Shown: positions 8,653 through 16,418 of the stretch, piece after piece
Numbering within the stretch: the stretch's first letter is position 1
Layout: every line of letters starts with the position of its first letter
Origin: a virus
Direction: 5' to 3' (one strand)
Length of the DNA: 21,719 bases
IMG/VR virus record: IMGVR_UViG_3300045135_001367
Span: 1 to 21,719 of that record
Translations under genes and position numbers: made by a program
The notes under the pieces: generated by a model
Seen by the model: the letters and a program-made list of their open reading frames with translations, nothing else
Told to the model about the DNA's origin: nothing
The model's database searches: none

Positions 8653-10176
8653 ATGGCTCAACAACTGCAAAGCATTAATCTTGTAGCTCCGGCCTTTAAA
8701 GGTGTTAACACCGAAGACTCGCCGTTGGCACAAGATCCGTCTTTTGCTGAGATTGCAGATAACGCTGTAATCGACAAGCGAGGACGTATTGCCGCACGTA
8801 AAGGTCATACGGCTGTTACGACTAACAAGACTGTGCTTGGCACTGATTCTTTGCGAGCCATCAAAGAGTTTAGGGATGATGCCGGTAACACTAAGATCTT
8901 TTCTGTAGGCAACAACAAGATTATTAGCGGTACAACTACGCTAGTTGATGAAACGCCTGGTAGCTACACGATTACTGCTAACAACTGGAAGCTTGTAGAT
9001 TTTAACGACAAGATCTATTTTTTCCAGCGTGGTTATCAACCCCTTGTCTATGACAACGCAGGAGGCTCTGTAGTCACGCTCAGTAGCGTTTCTGGTGCGG
9101 CTGGTGTTACGAGTGCCATGTATGGCAACGAAGTTCTAGCGGCCTATGGTCGGCTCTGGACGGCTGACTTTAGCACTAACAAATCTACTATTTACTGGTC
9201 TGATCTACTTATTGGGCATGACTGGTCTGGTGGTACTAGCGGCAATATTGATATCTCAAAGGTCTGGCCTGACGGCTATGACGAGATAGTTGCGCTGGCG
9301 GCACACAACGGCTTACTGATTATCTTTGGTAAGCACAGCATCGTTGCGTATCAGGGAGCAGAAGCGCCTGCCACCATGTCACTTGCTGATACCGTAGCAG
9401 GTGTTGGTTGTGTTGATAGAGATACCGTGCAGTACACCGGCACAGACGTACTGTTCCTGTCGCATACAGGACTTAAAAGCTTTGGTCGAACAATCCAAGA
9501 AAAGTCTTTGCCGATTAGCAGTCTGTCTAACAACATTACGAAAGACATTATTGCCGCACTACAGAACGAAACAGAGTTCTTTAGGTCGGTATACAGCCCA
9601 GAAGAAGGTTTCTATCTTCTGACGTTTACAGGGCAAGACGTAACGTACTGCTTTGATGTGCGAGGCACGTTAGAGAATGGCTCATACCGTGTAACACGTT
9701 GGCCTTCTACAGGCTTTACTGCATACACAAGACTCGATAATGGCGCTCTTTATGTCGGTACTACTGATGGGATTAGCACGTACACGGGATACAGCGATAA
9801 CGGATCTGGCTATCGGTTTAAGTATTACAGCCCAAGCTTAACCTTTGGCGATAGCTCAAGGATCAAGATCCTTAAAAAACTAAAGCCCACATTGGTAGGC
9901 GCTAACAACGCGACAGTCTTTATGAAGTGGGCGTATGACTTTGATACAACATACGCTACGGCAGAGTTTACGGTAGGTACGCAAATTACTGGGTTCTACG
10001 GTGAGAGTGAGTACACGACAGTAGAGTTCACAGGTGGACAGCTAACTAACCAACGTAGTTTAAACACCACAGGATATGGGACAAGTGTTCAGGTAGGTCT
10101 GGAATCAGAGATTGACGGATCGCCTTTATCACTACAAGAAATTAACGTAATGGCTTTGATAGGTAAGCTACTTTAA
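8653..10176 (+). CDS. Tail hub/nozzle protein, P22 gp10 (stabilisation protein)-like, 507 aa
   Basis: A longer in-frame ATG exists at 8605, but I chose ATG 8653: it follows the upstream TAA by one base and gives a natural N-terminus (MAQQLQSINLVAPAFKGVNTED). The sequence is beta-propeller-like, with the family pattern 'A-D-N-A-V-I-D-K-R-G-R-I-A-A-R-K-G' near the N-terminus, then 'YQPLVYDN', 'RLWTADFSTNKSTIYWSD', 'GLLIIFGKHSIVAYQG' and 'LFLSHTGLKSFGRTIQ'. These are hallmarks of gp10-type nozzle proteins of podophages, which sit under the adaptor and form the DNA exit channel. The adaptor-nozzle order supports the call. Confidence 0.7.
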   Translation: MAQQLQSINLVAPAFKGVNTEDSPLAQDPSFAEIADNAVIDKRGRIAARKGHTAVTTNKTVLGTDSLRAIKEFRDDAGNTKIFSVGNNKIISGTTTLVDETPGSYTITANNWKLVDFNDKIYFFQRGYQPLVYDNAGGSVVTLSSVSGAAGVTSAMYGNEVLAAYGRLWTADFSTNKSTIYWSDLLIGHDWSGGTSGNIDISKVWPDGYDEIVALAAHNGLLIIFGKHSIVAYQGAEAPATMSLADTVAGVGCVDRDTVQYTGTDVLFLSHTGLKSFGRTIQEKSLPISSLSNNITKDIIAALQNETEFFRSVYSPEEGFYLLTFTGQDVTYCFDVRGTLENGSYRVTRWPSTGFTAYTRLDNGALYVGTTDGISTYTGYSDNGSGYRFKYYSPSLTFGDSSRIKILKKLKPTLVGANNATVFMKWAYDFDTTYATAEFTVGTQITGFYGESEYTTVEFTGGQLTNQRSLNTTGYGTSVQVGLESEIDGSPLSLQEINVMALIGKLL

Positions 10177-10189
10177 CTAGGAGACAACT

Positions 10190-11500
10190 ATGGTTGTTAA
10201 TCAACGCACAGGTAATGCCGCCTTATCAGGCCCTAGCAATGCTGGGGTTATTGGCATGGACGAGATAATGGGCATGGCTGGAGCTTCGGATCCTAGTGCT
10301 CTTGGTCAAATAGGGGTTGGATTAGGCGATATCTTTAGCGGTTTAATGGGTGCTGGACAATCCATCTTGTCTTCTCCTGATGCGCTTACGGGTATTGCTG
10401 GTGGCTTGCTAACCAGAGAAGCGTATGACCGTCTTAGTGGTATTGGCGAACAGGCTAGACGTGAAGCAATGGGGATTGCGGAGCGTGGTCAAATGGAGTC
10501 TGAGTTTAGGCCATTTACAGTAACGACTCCTACGGGCGCTATGTTTACTGCACGTATGGGTGGTCAGCCACAACCGTTTACACCAAGAATATCAGGGCCA
10601 ATGCCAGCGCCTACAATTACAGATCAACCTTCAATGGTGCTTCCTCAGCAACCTACTGTAGGCAAATCAGGAATGGAAAAGCCAACAGGAAGATTTGTTG
10701 GTCAACCTGTAAGCATAGGACAGCCAATACAGCCAATTGTTGATGTTCCACGTACAAGCTTGCCATTTTTACCACAGCCACCTATGGCACCGACTGGTGA
10801 AGGTCTTCAGATTGGCATGACGCTTTCCCCAGAAGAGCAAGCACTACAGCAACAACTGTTAGGCGGTGCCGGTGGATTCTTCGGCCAAGCAGTACAACCC
10901 ACAGTAGATCGAGAGCAGGCTGTATTTGAGCGTATACGGGCCGCACAGCGTCCTGAAGAAGAGCGGCAACGTCTAGCACTCGAAGAGCGTTTAGCAGCTC
11001 AGGGGCGATTAGGAACGTCCTCAGCGGCCTTTGGTGGCGCTACGCCAGAACTCATGGCGCAACAAACAGCCATCGGTGAGGCGCGTAATCGAGCAATGTT
11101 AAGTGCAATGCAACAGGCGCAAGCAGAGCAAGCACAGCAGGCGGCATTAGGTCAGCAATTGCTAGGTGCCGGTTACTTGCCACAGCAACAGCTAGTAGCG
11201 GCATTACAGCCTGGTTTGATTCAGCAGGAGCTTGCACAGCAGGCACAACAGTTTGGTACAGGACTCTTTGGTGAGACTGCACTGTCTGGTATCGAAGCGC
11301 AGTTACTTGCAGAACAGGCACGAGCCAACTTACTGGGCGGGATTGGTACTAACCTAATTACTGGTCTTATGAATCAGCAACGTGCCGCCGCCGCACAACC
11401 CTCAGGCGGTGGAGCATCAGGGTTAGGCGGTTTATTTGGTGATATCGTCGAGAATCTTGGTACTGTAGGCAAGGGCTTCGGACGACTCTTTGGAGATTAA
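10190..11500 (+). CDS. Probable virion/ejection protein 1, Gln/Ala-rich, 436 aa
   Basis: Good start: AGGAG at 10179-10183 before ATG 10190. Residues ~1-90 are Gly/Ala-rich and weakly hydrophobic. Residues ~110-200 are a Pro-rich linker (FTPRISGPMPAPTITD, LPFLPQPPMAPTGEG). Residues ~205-400 are helical and Gln/Ala/Glu-rich (EEERQRLALEERLAAQGRLGTSSAAFGGATPE, then Q/A repeats), and the protein ends in a short Gly/Phe tail (GRLFGD). No enzyme motif is seen. As first of three large genes after the adaptor and nozzle it is in the position of a P22-type ejection protein, which helical Gln/Ala-rich content would suit. Function is inferred from position only. Confidence 0.7.
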   Translation: MVVNQRTGNAALSGPSNAGVIGMDEIMGMAGASDPSALGQIGVGLGDIFSGLMGAGQSILSSPDALTGIAGGLLTREAYDRLSGIGEQARREAMGIAERGQMESEFRPFTVTTPTGAMFTARMGGQPQPFTPRISGPMPAPTITDQPSMVLPQQPTVGKSGMEKPTGRFVGQPVSIGQPIQPIVDVPRTSLPFLPQPPMAPTGEGLQIGMTLSPEEQALQQQLLGGAGGFFGQAVQPTVDREQAVFERIRAAQRPEEERQRLALEERLAAQGRLGTSSAAFGGATPELMAQQTAIGEARNRAMLSAMQQAQAEQAQQAALGQQLLGAGYLPQQQLVAALQPGLIQQELAQQAQQFGTGLFGETALSGIEAQLLAEQARANLLGGIGTNLITGLMNQQRAAAAQPSGGGASGLGGLFGDIVENLGTVGKGFGRLFGD

Positions 11501-11502
11501 TC

Positions 11503-12720
11503 ATGGCTAAGTTTTCACAGCAGTTTTTACGGGCAATGACTCAGCCCTCATATCAAGAGGGTTTGTTTACTGCCGCTAAAGAGTTAGGCGGTTTGCGTGG
11601 TCGTCTTAAAGAAGAAGAGCGATTAAAAGCAGAGCAAATTGCAGAAGAGCAAAGAAAGCGGGGTGTTACTGGCGGTCTTTTAGGCTTACAGCAAGCTATA
11701 GCTCAAGGCGAAGACCCATCAGAAGCTATAGGTTCGCTTGTTAATTTGGGCGCTACAGCAGAGCAAGTTGGTCAAGCACAGCAAACAGGAATGCAAAGAA
11801 GAGAAGAATTTCTTGCGGAGCAACAAAGGCAGCGAGAAGAGCAAGTAAGGAAAAACCTTGTTATTGCAGCGCAAACAAAAGCAACTAGCATGGGCAAAGA
11901 GCAACCTTTTAAAGATGCTTTAGCTACAGCTAGTGCAGAGGAGCTTCGCAAATACATCATGACCGATGTGGAGCCTAAGATTTCTATATTAAGCCCAGGC
12001 GCGGTAGCGATAGACGCGGAAGGCAAGGTTCTTTATAAAAATCCGTTTAAGCCAGCAGCGCCTAGAGTGCCATCAATAAAGACAGAAAAAACAGATAATG
12101 AAATTATTGTTCTTACAGATGGTGTAGAAACCAACAGAATAAAGATTAATAAAGGCGAATCAGAAGCCGCTGAAAATGCGCGATTAGATGTTGCTTACAA
12201 AACCGGCCAACTAATGCAAACGATTACAGACGCAAAAGAGGCGGTTTTAACAAGGTCTGGAACTGGAGAGCTTGTTGGGGGAGTTACTGCTAGTCTTTTG
12301 CCTGGATCTCCAGCCTATGAAATAACAAACGCTTATTACAACACCATTAGAGGGCAAGAGGCGTTTAGGGAAATTGACGAATTAAGAAAGTCTGCACGAG
12401 AGTATGGATCAACAGGAACAGGCTTAGGTCAAATTACTCAAATCGAATTTGGTGCATTGCAAGGAAACTTGGCTGGCTTGTCATCCGGTCTTAGCGACGA
12501 ACTCCAAATAAAACAGCTTACCAAAATTGAAAACAACCTAAAGGTTTTAAGTCAGTTAGCTCAAGGTGAGTCAATTGTTGATGTTGTTGATTGGAATAGT
12601 GAAACGTATACAAATCTTGGATACCTCAAGGATGGCGATGACCTCTTCTTTTATCCACAAGGGCCGTCAGGCAAAGAGCTAAAGTACAACAGAGCTACCG
12701 ATAAGTTTGAGGAGCAGTGA
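11503..12720 (+). CDS. Probable virion/ejection protein 2, 405 aa
   Basis: Starts two bases after the previous stop, with GGAG at 11492-11495. The N-terminal ~130 residues are charged coiled coil (RGRLKEEERLKAEQIAEEQRKR; RREEFLAEQQRQREEQVRK). Residues ~190-230 look like a small beta domain (NEIIVLTDGVETNRIKI). Residues ~283-353 hold a pattern I have seen repeatedly in marine phage virion proteins: a helix ending in 'ELRKSAREYGSTGTGLGQITQIE', then 'LQGNLAGL'. No catalytic residues are evident. It lies in the middle of the candidate ejection trio. Confidence 0.7.
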   Translation: MAKFSQQFLRAMTQPSYQEGLFTAAKELGGLRGRLKEEERLKAEQIAEEQRKRGVTGGLLGLQQAIAQGEDPSEAIGSLVNLGATAEQVGQAQQTGMQRREEFLAEQQRQREEQVRKNLVIAAQTKATSMGKEQPFKDALATASAEELRKYIMTDVEPKISILSPGAVAIDAEGKVLYKNPFKPAAPRVPSIKTEKTDNEIIVLTDGVETNRIKINKGESEAAENARLDVAYKTGQLMQTITDAKEAVLTRSGTGELVGGVTASLLPGSPAYEITNAYYNTIRGQEAFREIDELRKSAREYGSTGTGLGQITQIEFGALQGNLAGLSSGLSDELQIKQLTKIENNLKVLSQLAQGESIVDVVDWNSETYTNLGYLKDGDDLFFYPQGPSGKELKYNRATDKFEEQ

Positions 12721-12721
12721 A

Positions 12722-14464
12722 ATGACTAGCGAAGAAAGACGTAAGCGTCTTGCTCAGTTGCAAAGCGGTAGCGTTGCTCCGGTTGAAGAGGTAGAGCCAG
12801 AAGCTCCTCTGGACTCATCAAATGCTCGCAGAGAAAGGCTCAAGGTTATCCAGTCTAATAGCGCCTTAGCCCGTGAAAAACGCTTAGAGCGAGATCCTAC
12901 AGCCTTTGAGCGAATTGTCAGTGAGCCTTTTGGTCGCGCTGTAGAAAGACAGCAAGCAATATCAGAGCGTATGGGCGAAGGGTTTAGGGAGCTAGACTTT
13001 CTAGACCGCGATCCGATGCGCCCTTATGACCCTTCATTTGGCACTGACGTGCCTTCTGTTCTCGTTCAAACAGCAACCAACCCTATATCGCTTGCCTTTG
13101 ACATGGCGGGAAACGCTCTGCTGTTAGGCGCAGAAGAGGCCGTTAGCCTTGTTCTTCCTGATGAAATGGAAGAGGGCATGAAAAAACAAATGATGCAGTT
13201 TATGCAAACTGATATAGGGCAAAGGGCTATTGCGGCTATGACCTCTGGTGCAGAGGCTTGGGAGTCTTTTTCAAGAGCCTATCCAAATGAAGCCGCAAAC
13301 ATTGCCGGTGGTATGGATGCTTTTTTTGCTACGCCCACCAGAGTCATCAAAAACTTTAATCCTGATCTAAGGCCGGTAAAGGTTGAAAAGATTGGGCTTC
13401 GCAAGGTTGATAAGCCAATGGAAGGCATTGATAAAGATGTCTACAACATTGCGTATTCAAGGCCGAGCGGAAAGACCAAAGAGCAAGCAAAACTAACAAC
13501 CGGCCCTGAAGGGTTACTTAGAACTCAAAAACAACTCGCAACTGACGATCAGTTGGCCGTTGTTGATGAGCTTATTGCTGCTGGCGTTCGAGGCAACAAA
13601 ACACTTGTTGAGAATCTCATAGCAACAGATCAGTACCTTAATGCATTAGATGATTCGCTAATTAAGATGGCGAGAAGAAGAGAGATACCCACTGGGCCAA
13701 AGGAGCCGCCAATTAGGGTAAGGGTTGACAGACTTCGCGAAAATCTCAACCAATCCATTGACGATATGATTCAGCAAAACCCCGCAATATTTGAAAGCCC
13801 TGCCGCAGTCAAAAGGATGCAAACCTTGGTTAATCAGTATATGGCTAACCTTTCAAAAGAGGGGAATACCATTGAGGGCCTTATAAACGCACGACGTAAA
13901 CTTAACAGTGACTTAGAGCGCATGGGCGCTGACGTAGCAGGAACCAAGCTAAACGTAAACTCTATGGGTGGTGTTGCGATTAGAAGAGCCGTAAACAAGA
14001 CGATTGGCGAAGAAATGCCAGAGTCGTTAAAGATTAATGAAAAGATGTCTCGTATTCTTTCTGTTCAAGACAATATGGCAATAAAAGCGGCTGAAGAGGC
14101 TGGTAATTTTCTTGGTAGATACATTCAGCAACTTGGTCTTGATAGACTTGTTGGCGGTACGGCGGGAAGTATTTTGATAAGTGGTATTCCTGCGCTGGCT
14201 TATAGTGTGGCGGTCTCCCCTATTGCCCTTATCCGAAACGCTATGAAGGCAGAGATTCCTGCTCGAGGCAGAGCAAAAGTTAAGTATGCTCTTAGGGATG
14301 TTAAGGATCAGTTTAACAAAGCCCTAAAAGACCTCGCTAAACGAGATCCCCAAGCGGCTAAAGAGTTGCTGGCTCAAAAAGCAGTTGTCTATACGGCGCT
14401 TGATGCCGCCGCACAGAAGCTAGAAAACGAATATAAAGAGACTGTTAATCAAGATGATTCTTAA
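12722..14464 (+). CDS. Probable virion/ejection protein 3, 580 aa
   Basis: I chose ATG 12722 over the in-frame TTG at 12707 because GAGGAG lies about 8 bases upstream of the ATG and the start then clears the previous stop by one base. The first ~75 residues are charged (EERRKRLAQLQ, ARRERLKVIQ). A hydrophobic patch lies at ~117-145 and a hydrophobic segment at ~478-503 (GSILISGIPALAYSVAVSPIALI); the tail is charged helix. Third of three large unrecognised proteins after the nozzle, in the place of P22 gp16. A membrane-active C-terminal segment would fit an ejection protein, but this is inference. The gene end overlaps the convergent methyltransferase by 20 bp. Confidence 0.7.
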   Translation: MTSEERRKRLAQLQSGSVAPVEEVEPEAPLDSSNARRERLKVIQSNSALAREKRLERDPTAFERIVSEPFGRAVERQQAISERMGEGFRELDFLDRDPMRPYDPSFGTDVPSVLVQTATNPISLAFDMAGNALLLGAEEAVSLVLPDEMEEGMKKQMMQFMQTDIGQRAIAAMTSGAEAWESFSRAYPNEAANIAGGMDAFFATPTRVIKNFNPDLRPVKVEKIGLRKVDKPMEGIDKDVYNIAYSRPSGKTKEQAKLTTGPEGLLRTQKQLATDDQLAVVDELIAAGVRGNKTLVENLIATDQYLNALDDSLIKMARRREIPTGPKEPPIRVRVDRLRENLNQSIDDMIQQNPAIFESPAAVKRMQTLVNQYMANLSKEGNTIEGLINARRKLNSDLERMGADVAGTKLNVNSMGGVAIRRAVNKTIGEEMPESLKINEKMSRILSVQDNMAIKAAEEAGNFLGRYIQQLGLDRLVGGTAGSILISGIPALAYSVAVSPIALIRNAMKAEIPARGRAKVKYALRDVKDQFNKALKDLAKRDPQAAKELLAQKAVVYTALDAAAQKLENEYKETVNQDDS

Positions 14465-15443
14465 TCGCATGGCCTATTAGCTCTGGTATTTGCGGCACTA
14501 CCGCATTACCTAAGCATTTAAGTCTGTGTGATCGAGAGGGAACCCCATTAGCCACTCGACCCACGTCGGGTTCAGTCTCCCAGATTCGCCCTTGAACTCC
14601 ACTGAGTCGGGTAAGGAGTTGGTTTCTGGGTTTCTCCCCGTCTTCGCCATCGTTTCTGGTTTTCTCGCTCCCTTGTAATCCCTCGCGGCTGGGGTAGGCC
14701 ACATTTTTACAGCCTTGGATAGCGTGTTCTGATTGGCTGTGTCCATGTTCTTCCAGTCTGAATTCATTGGTGTCGGCCAGTAACTCCCTATGTGTCTCAC
14801 CTCGTCTACAAGATTGATTGAAGACTGTCCCGTCTCCTTGCTCTTCGCTCCCTGAGACCCGTTGAATGCAGCTGGCGTCCTCCAGAAGTGAGGCCGACTG
14901 TACCTCTCCTGCATTGAGGGAGCGCCCTGATTCGCTGTCGCTGTTGGGGTAGGCAATAATCCAGACCCTATCTCTGTGATGGTGGGCGCCAATCGCGGAA
15001 GCTGGTATACAGTGCCATTCCGCATCATACCCGATCGCGGAAATGTCTCCGAGTACTCGCTTAAACCAATCTCCCCGGTCTCCGTTAAGCAGGTTTGTGA
15101 CGTTTTCAAAGATAGCGTACCTGGGTCGAAGCTCCCCAAGAAGACGGGCGCACTCTGACCACAATCCACTGCGCTCGCCTTCAATACCTGCCTGTCTTCC
15201 AGCGGTTGAGATGTCTTGGCAGGGGAATCCTCCTGTGATGACATCAACTCCAATTCCGTCTGTAGCCAATCTGTCTGCTGTGATTGTTCTAACGTCGTCA
15301 TAAATTGGCACCTCCGGCCAGTTCTTCCGTAACACCTTTTGCGCGTATGGGTCTATTTCACAAAAAGCTACTGTTTCAAAGCCCGCTCTCTCTAATCCAA
15401 GCGTAAAGCCACCTATACCAGCAAACAAATCAAGCACTCTCAT
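14445..15443 (-). CDS. dcm: C5-cytosine DNA methyltransferase, 332 aa
   Basis: Transfers methyl from S-adenosylmethionine to cytosine C5 in DNA. All key motifs are present. Motif I is DLFAGIGGF (5-13) and the acidic SAM loop is FCEID (27-31). Motif IV is GFPCQDIS (72-79) with nucleophile Cys75. Motif VI is ENV (113-115), motif VIII is HHRDRVWIIAY (~155-165), and motifs IX-X are RVANGVPSRSHRLKCLGNAVVP (~296-317). The region ~166-290 is the variable target-recognition domain. No restriction enzyme is nearby, so it is probably an orphan enzyme protecting phage DNA or altering regulation. It follows the NinG-like gene by two bases with only a weak Shine-Dalgarno sequence. It contains a second long open frame in +1. 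Confidence 0.93.
   Translation of the reverse strand: MRVLDLFAGIGGFTLGLERAGFETVAFCEIDPYAQKVLRKNWPEVPIYDDVRTITADRLATDGIGVDVITGGFPCQDISTAGRQAGIEGERSGLWSECARLLGELRPRYAIFENVTNLLNGDRGDWFKRVLGDISAIGYDAEWHCIPASAIGAHHHRDRVWIIAYPNSDSESGRSLNAGEVQSASLLEDASCIQRVSGSEEQGDGTVFNQSCRRGETHRELLADTNEFRLEEHGHSQSEHAIQGCKNVAYPSREGLQGSEKTRNDGEDGEKPRNQLLTRLSGVQGRIWETEPDVGRVANGVPSRSHRLKCLGNAVVPQIPELIGHAIKNHLD
14510..15301 (-). CDS. Overlapping +1-frame ORF nested in the methyltransferase gene, 263 aa
   Basis: Runs 263 codons without a stop, wholly inside the methyltransferase gene (over its residues ~48-311), and ends in TAG. It starts with ATG preceded by GGAGGT at an 8-base spacing, a near-ideal ribosome binding site. 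The protein is not random-looking. It has SPAKTS (26-31, opposite the enzyme's GFPCQDIS), a 'LSLKTSQTCL' segment, 'SETFPRSGMMRNGTVYQLPRLAP', two LPTPTA/WPTPAARDYKG motifs and a C-terminal 'LNPTWVEWLMGFPLDHTDL' (opposite motif IX). From memory, these motifs recur in a group of phage proteins annotated as hypothetical or as methyltransferases. Function is unknown. It could be a genuine dual-coded partner of the enzyme, or a conserved shadow of its motifs. Confidence 0.55.
   Translation of the reverse strand: MTTLEQSQQTDWLQTELELMSSQEDSPAKTSQPLEDRQVLKASAVDCGQSAPVFLGSFDPGTLSLKTSQTCLTETGEIGLSEYSETFPRSGMMRNGTVYQLPRLAPTITEIGSGLLPTPTATANQGAPSMQERYSRPHFWRTPAAFNGSQGAKSKETGQSSINLVDEVRHIGSYWPTPMNSDWKNMDTANQNTLSKAVKMWPTPAARDYKGARKPETMAKTGRNPETNSLPDSVEFKGESGRLNPTWVEWLMGFPLDHTDLNA
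15310..15315 (-). promoter_or_regulatory. Internal ribosome binding site for the nested ORF
   Basis: Read on the minus strand this is GGAGGT, 8 bases before the ATG at 15301-15299. It lies inside the methyltransferase coding sequence (codons for Pro-Glu-Val). It is a stronger match to the anti-Shine-Dalgarno than the sequence before the methyltransferase's own ATG, and it is the main evidence that the nested frame may be translated. Confidence 0.55.
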
Positions 15444-15445
15444 TG

Positions 15446-15871
15446 TTAATCCCAGCTAACAAATTCCAACCACCCTGCCACCCCTGAGGCTCGTTCGTTC
15501 TCCATACGTGCGGCCTCAGTTTTATAGTGTTTAGCGATTAGCTTCTGTTCCTTGTTCATCCTCTTGCCAAGGTTGATGTCCTCTGCCTTTTCCCTAATTA
15601 ACTCCAAGGCACCTTCGCCATAGGTGTCAATATAGTGACGTACAAAGTAATCAGGGTTGCTACCGTACTTCTGGTGACAACCGTAACAGTGAGCGAAGGC
15701 ATTCATTGCATCGTACCGTATGCCCTTCTTTGACCGGCTGAAATAGTGAGAGCAGTGCAGTCCAGTGCTGTTTGACTCGTACTGTGCGCCACATCCTTGG
15801 CACTTGAAGTCATTACGTAGCCTGACGCACCTACTGAACCAATGATCTGCCGCTGTTCTTTTTAACTTCAC
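15446..15871 (-). CDS. ninG: NinG-like (lambda Rap-type) recombination protein / HNH-like Zn nuclease, 141 aa
   Basis: The start is GTG overlapping the ninB-like stop (GTGA), with AAGGA about 9 bases upstream. A zinc-binding core is visible: Cys24-x2-Cys27, then LHCSH (Cys40, His42), 'RSKKGIRYDAMNAFAHC', and Cys62-x2-Cys65-His66. It is followed by 'YIDTYGEGALELIREK' and a basic helical C-terminus. This matches lambda NinG (Rap/Orf-associated Holliday-junction/D-loop nuclease) and its HNH-like relatives in spacing and in the 'RYD..N..A.C..CH' pattern. It would act in phage recombination. Location next to a NinB-like gene, as in the lambda nin region, supports the call. Confidence 0.72.
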   Translation of the reverse strand: MKLKRTAADHWFSRCVRLRNDFKCQGCGAQYESNSTGLHCSHYFSRSKKGIRYDAMNAFAHCYGCHQKYGSNPDYFVRHYIDTYGEGALELIREKAEDINLGKRMNKEQKLIAKHYKTEAARMENERASGVAGWLEFVSWD

Positions 15872-16293
15872 TTCAATTCATCCTTTAGTTGTTGAGGGAA
15901 TGGCACATAGATCTGCTTGTTTTCTGAGAGCCACCTGATTAGCACCTCAGCGGTCTCTGAGAGTTCAGCAGGAGTAAGCTTGGTGGTGGTCTCTTTGTTG
16001 AACATGGCCTTTGCAGTGGGCTTGTAGAGCATCTCCTTTACCAGCACCTCAGTAAACGGTATCTCAAAGTTATCACTGAAGGGGTGCCGTACCCAGTAGC
16101 CAGCATCGTTTAGCTCGATGGCTATCTGCCTGAACCACAAATGCATGGCGTTGTTCTGCCGGTCACTGCGTGTGGTGTCCTTGATTGAGTACATGACGTG
16201 CTTGCCATCCTCGTACTGCTTCTTAACGAAGCTAATAAAGAACTTCAGTTTGTTTTTGTTATCGACTATCCAGCGATGTGCAGAGTCTGTCAT
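15868..16293 (-). CDS. ninB: NinB-like recombination protein, 141 aa
   Basis: The start has GGAG 6 bases upstream (AATGGAGACAATATG). The conserved pattern 'RSDRQNNAMHLWFRQIA' (42-58) resembles the 'R-S-x-x-Q-N' signature of NinB (lambda Orf). The C-terminal 'TTKLTPAELSETAEVLIRWLSENKQIYVPFP' resembles the NinB ending in which a Leu-rich helix is followed by a short strand. Lambda Orf is a recombination mediator that binds single-stranded DNA and SSB and can replace RecFOR. The call relies on pattern similarity and on the GTGA-coupled NinG-like gene downstream. Another small phage protein family with the R-S-x-x-Q-N motif remains possible. Confidence 0.58.
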   Translation of the reverse strand: MTDSAHRWIVDNKNKLKFFISFVKKQYEDGKHVMYSIKDTTRSDRQNNAMHLWFRQIAIELNDAGYWVRHPFSDNFEIPFTEVLVKEMLYKPTAKAMFNKETTTKLTPAELSETAEVLIRWLSENKQIYVPFPQQLKDELK

Positions 16294-16305
16294 ATTGTCT
16301 CCATT

Positions 16306-16350
16306 CAGTTTACCCAGTTTACCCAGTTTCCCCAGATTTCCTCTAATCCC
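16306..16350. repeat. Left array of five tandem 9-bp repeats
   Basis: Read on the plus strand the units are CAGTTTACC, CAGTTTACC, CAGTTTCCC, CAGATTTCC and TCTAATCCC with no spacers. This lies just upstream of the ninB-like start. Together with the array at 16419-16463 it forms an inward-facing pair around a 68-bp centre. Looks like an iteron or multimeric protein-binding site. Confidence 0.75.
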
Positions 16351-16418
16351 CGTAATTTAACCCCCTAGTTTGTCGCCGTAAGCTGGCTTCGGAGAATCAA
16401 CCCGCCCCCTAAAAGTGG
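16351..16418. other. Centre between the two repeat arrays, with small inverted repeats
   Basis: 68 bp without a gene. Contains the imperfect palindrome CCGTAAGCTGGCTTCGG at about 16376-16392 and part of a CCCCC...GGGGG hairpin (CCCCCTAAAAGTGGGGG, about 16405-16421). No promoter is clear. Could be the melting region of an origin or a spacer in an RNA stem. Confidence 0.4.

Noticed and set aside
15043-15303. Plus-strand frame antisense to the methyltransferase
   Set aside because: Unlike the nested minus-strand frame it has no good ribosome binding site and no recognisable motifs; the Ser/Pro-rich sequence is what antisense of this region yields.
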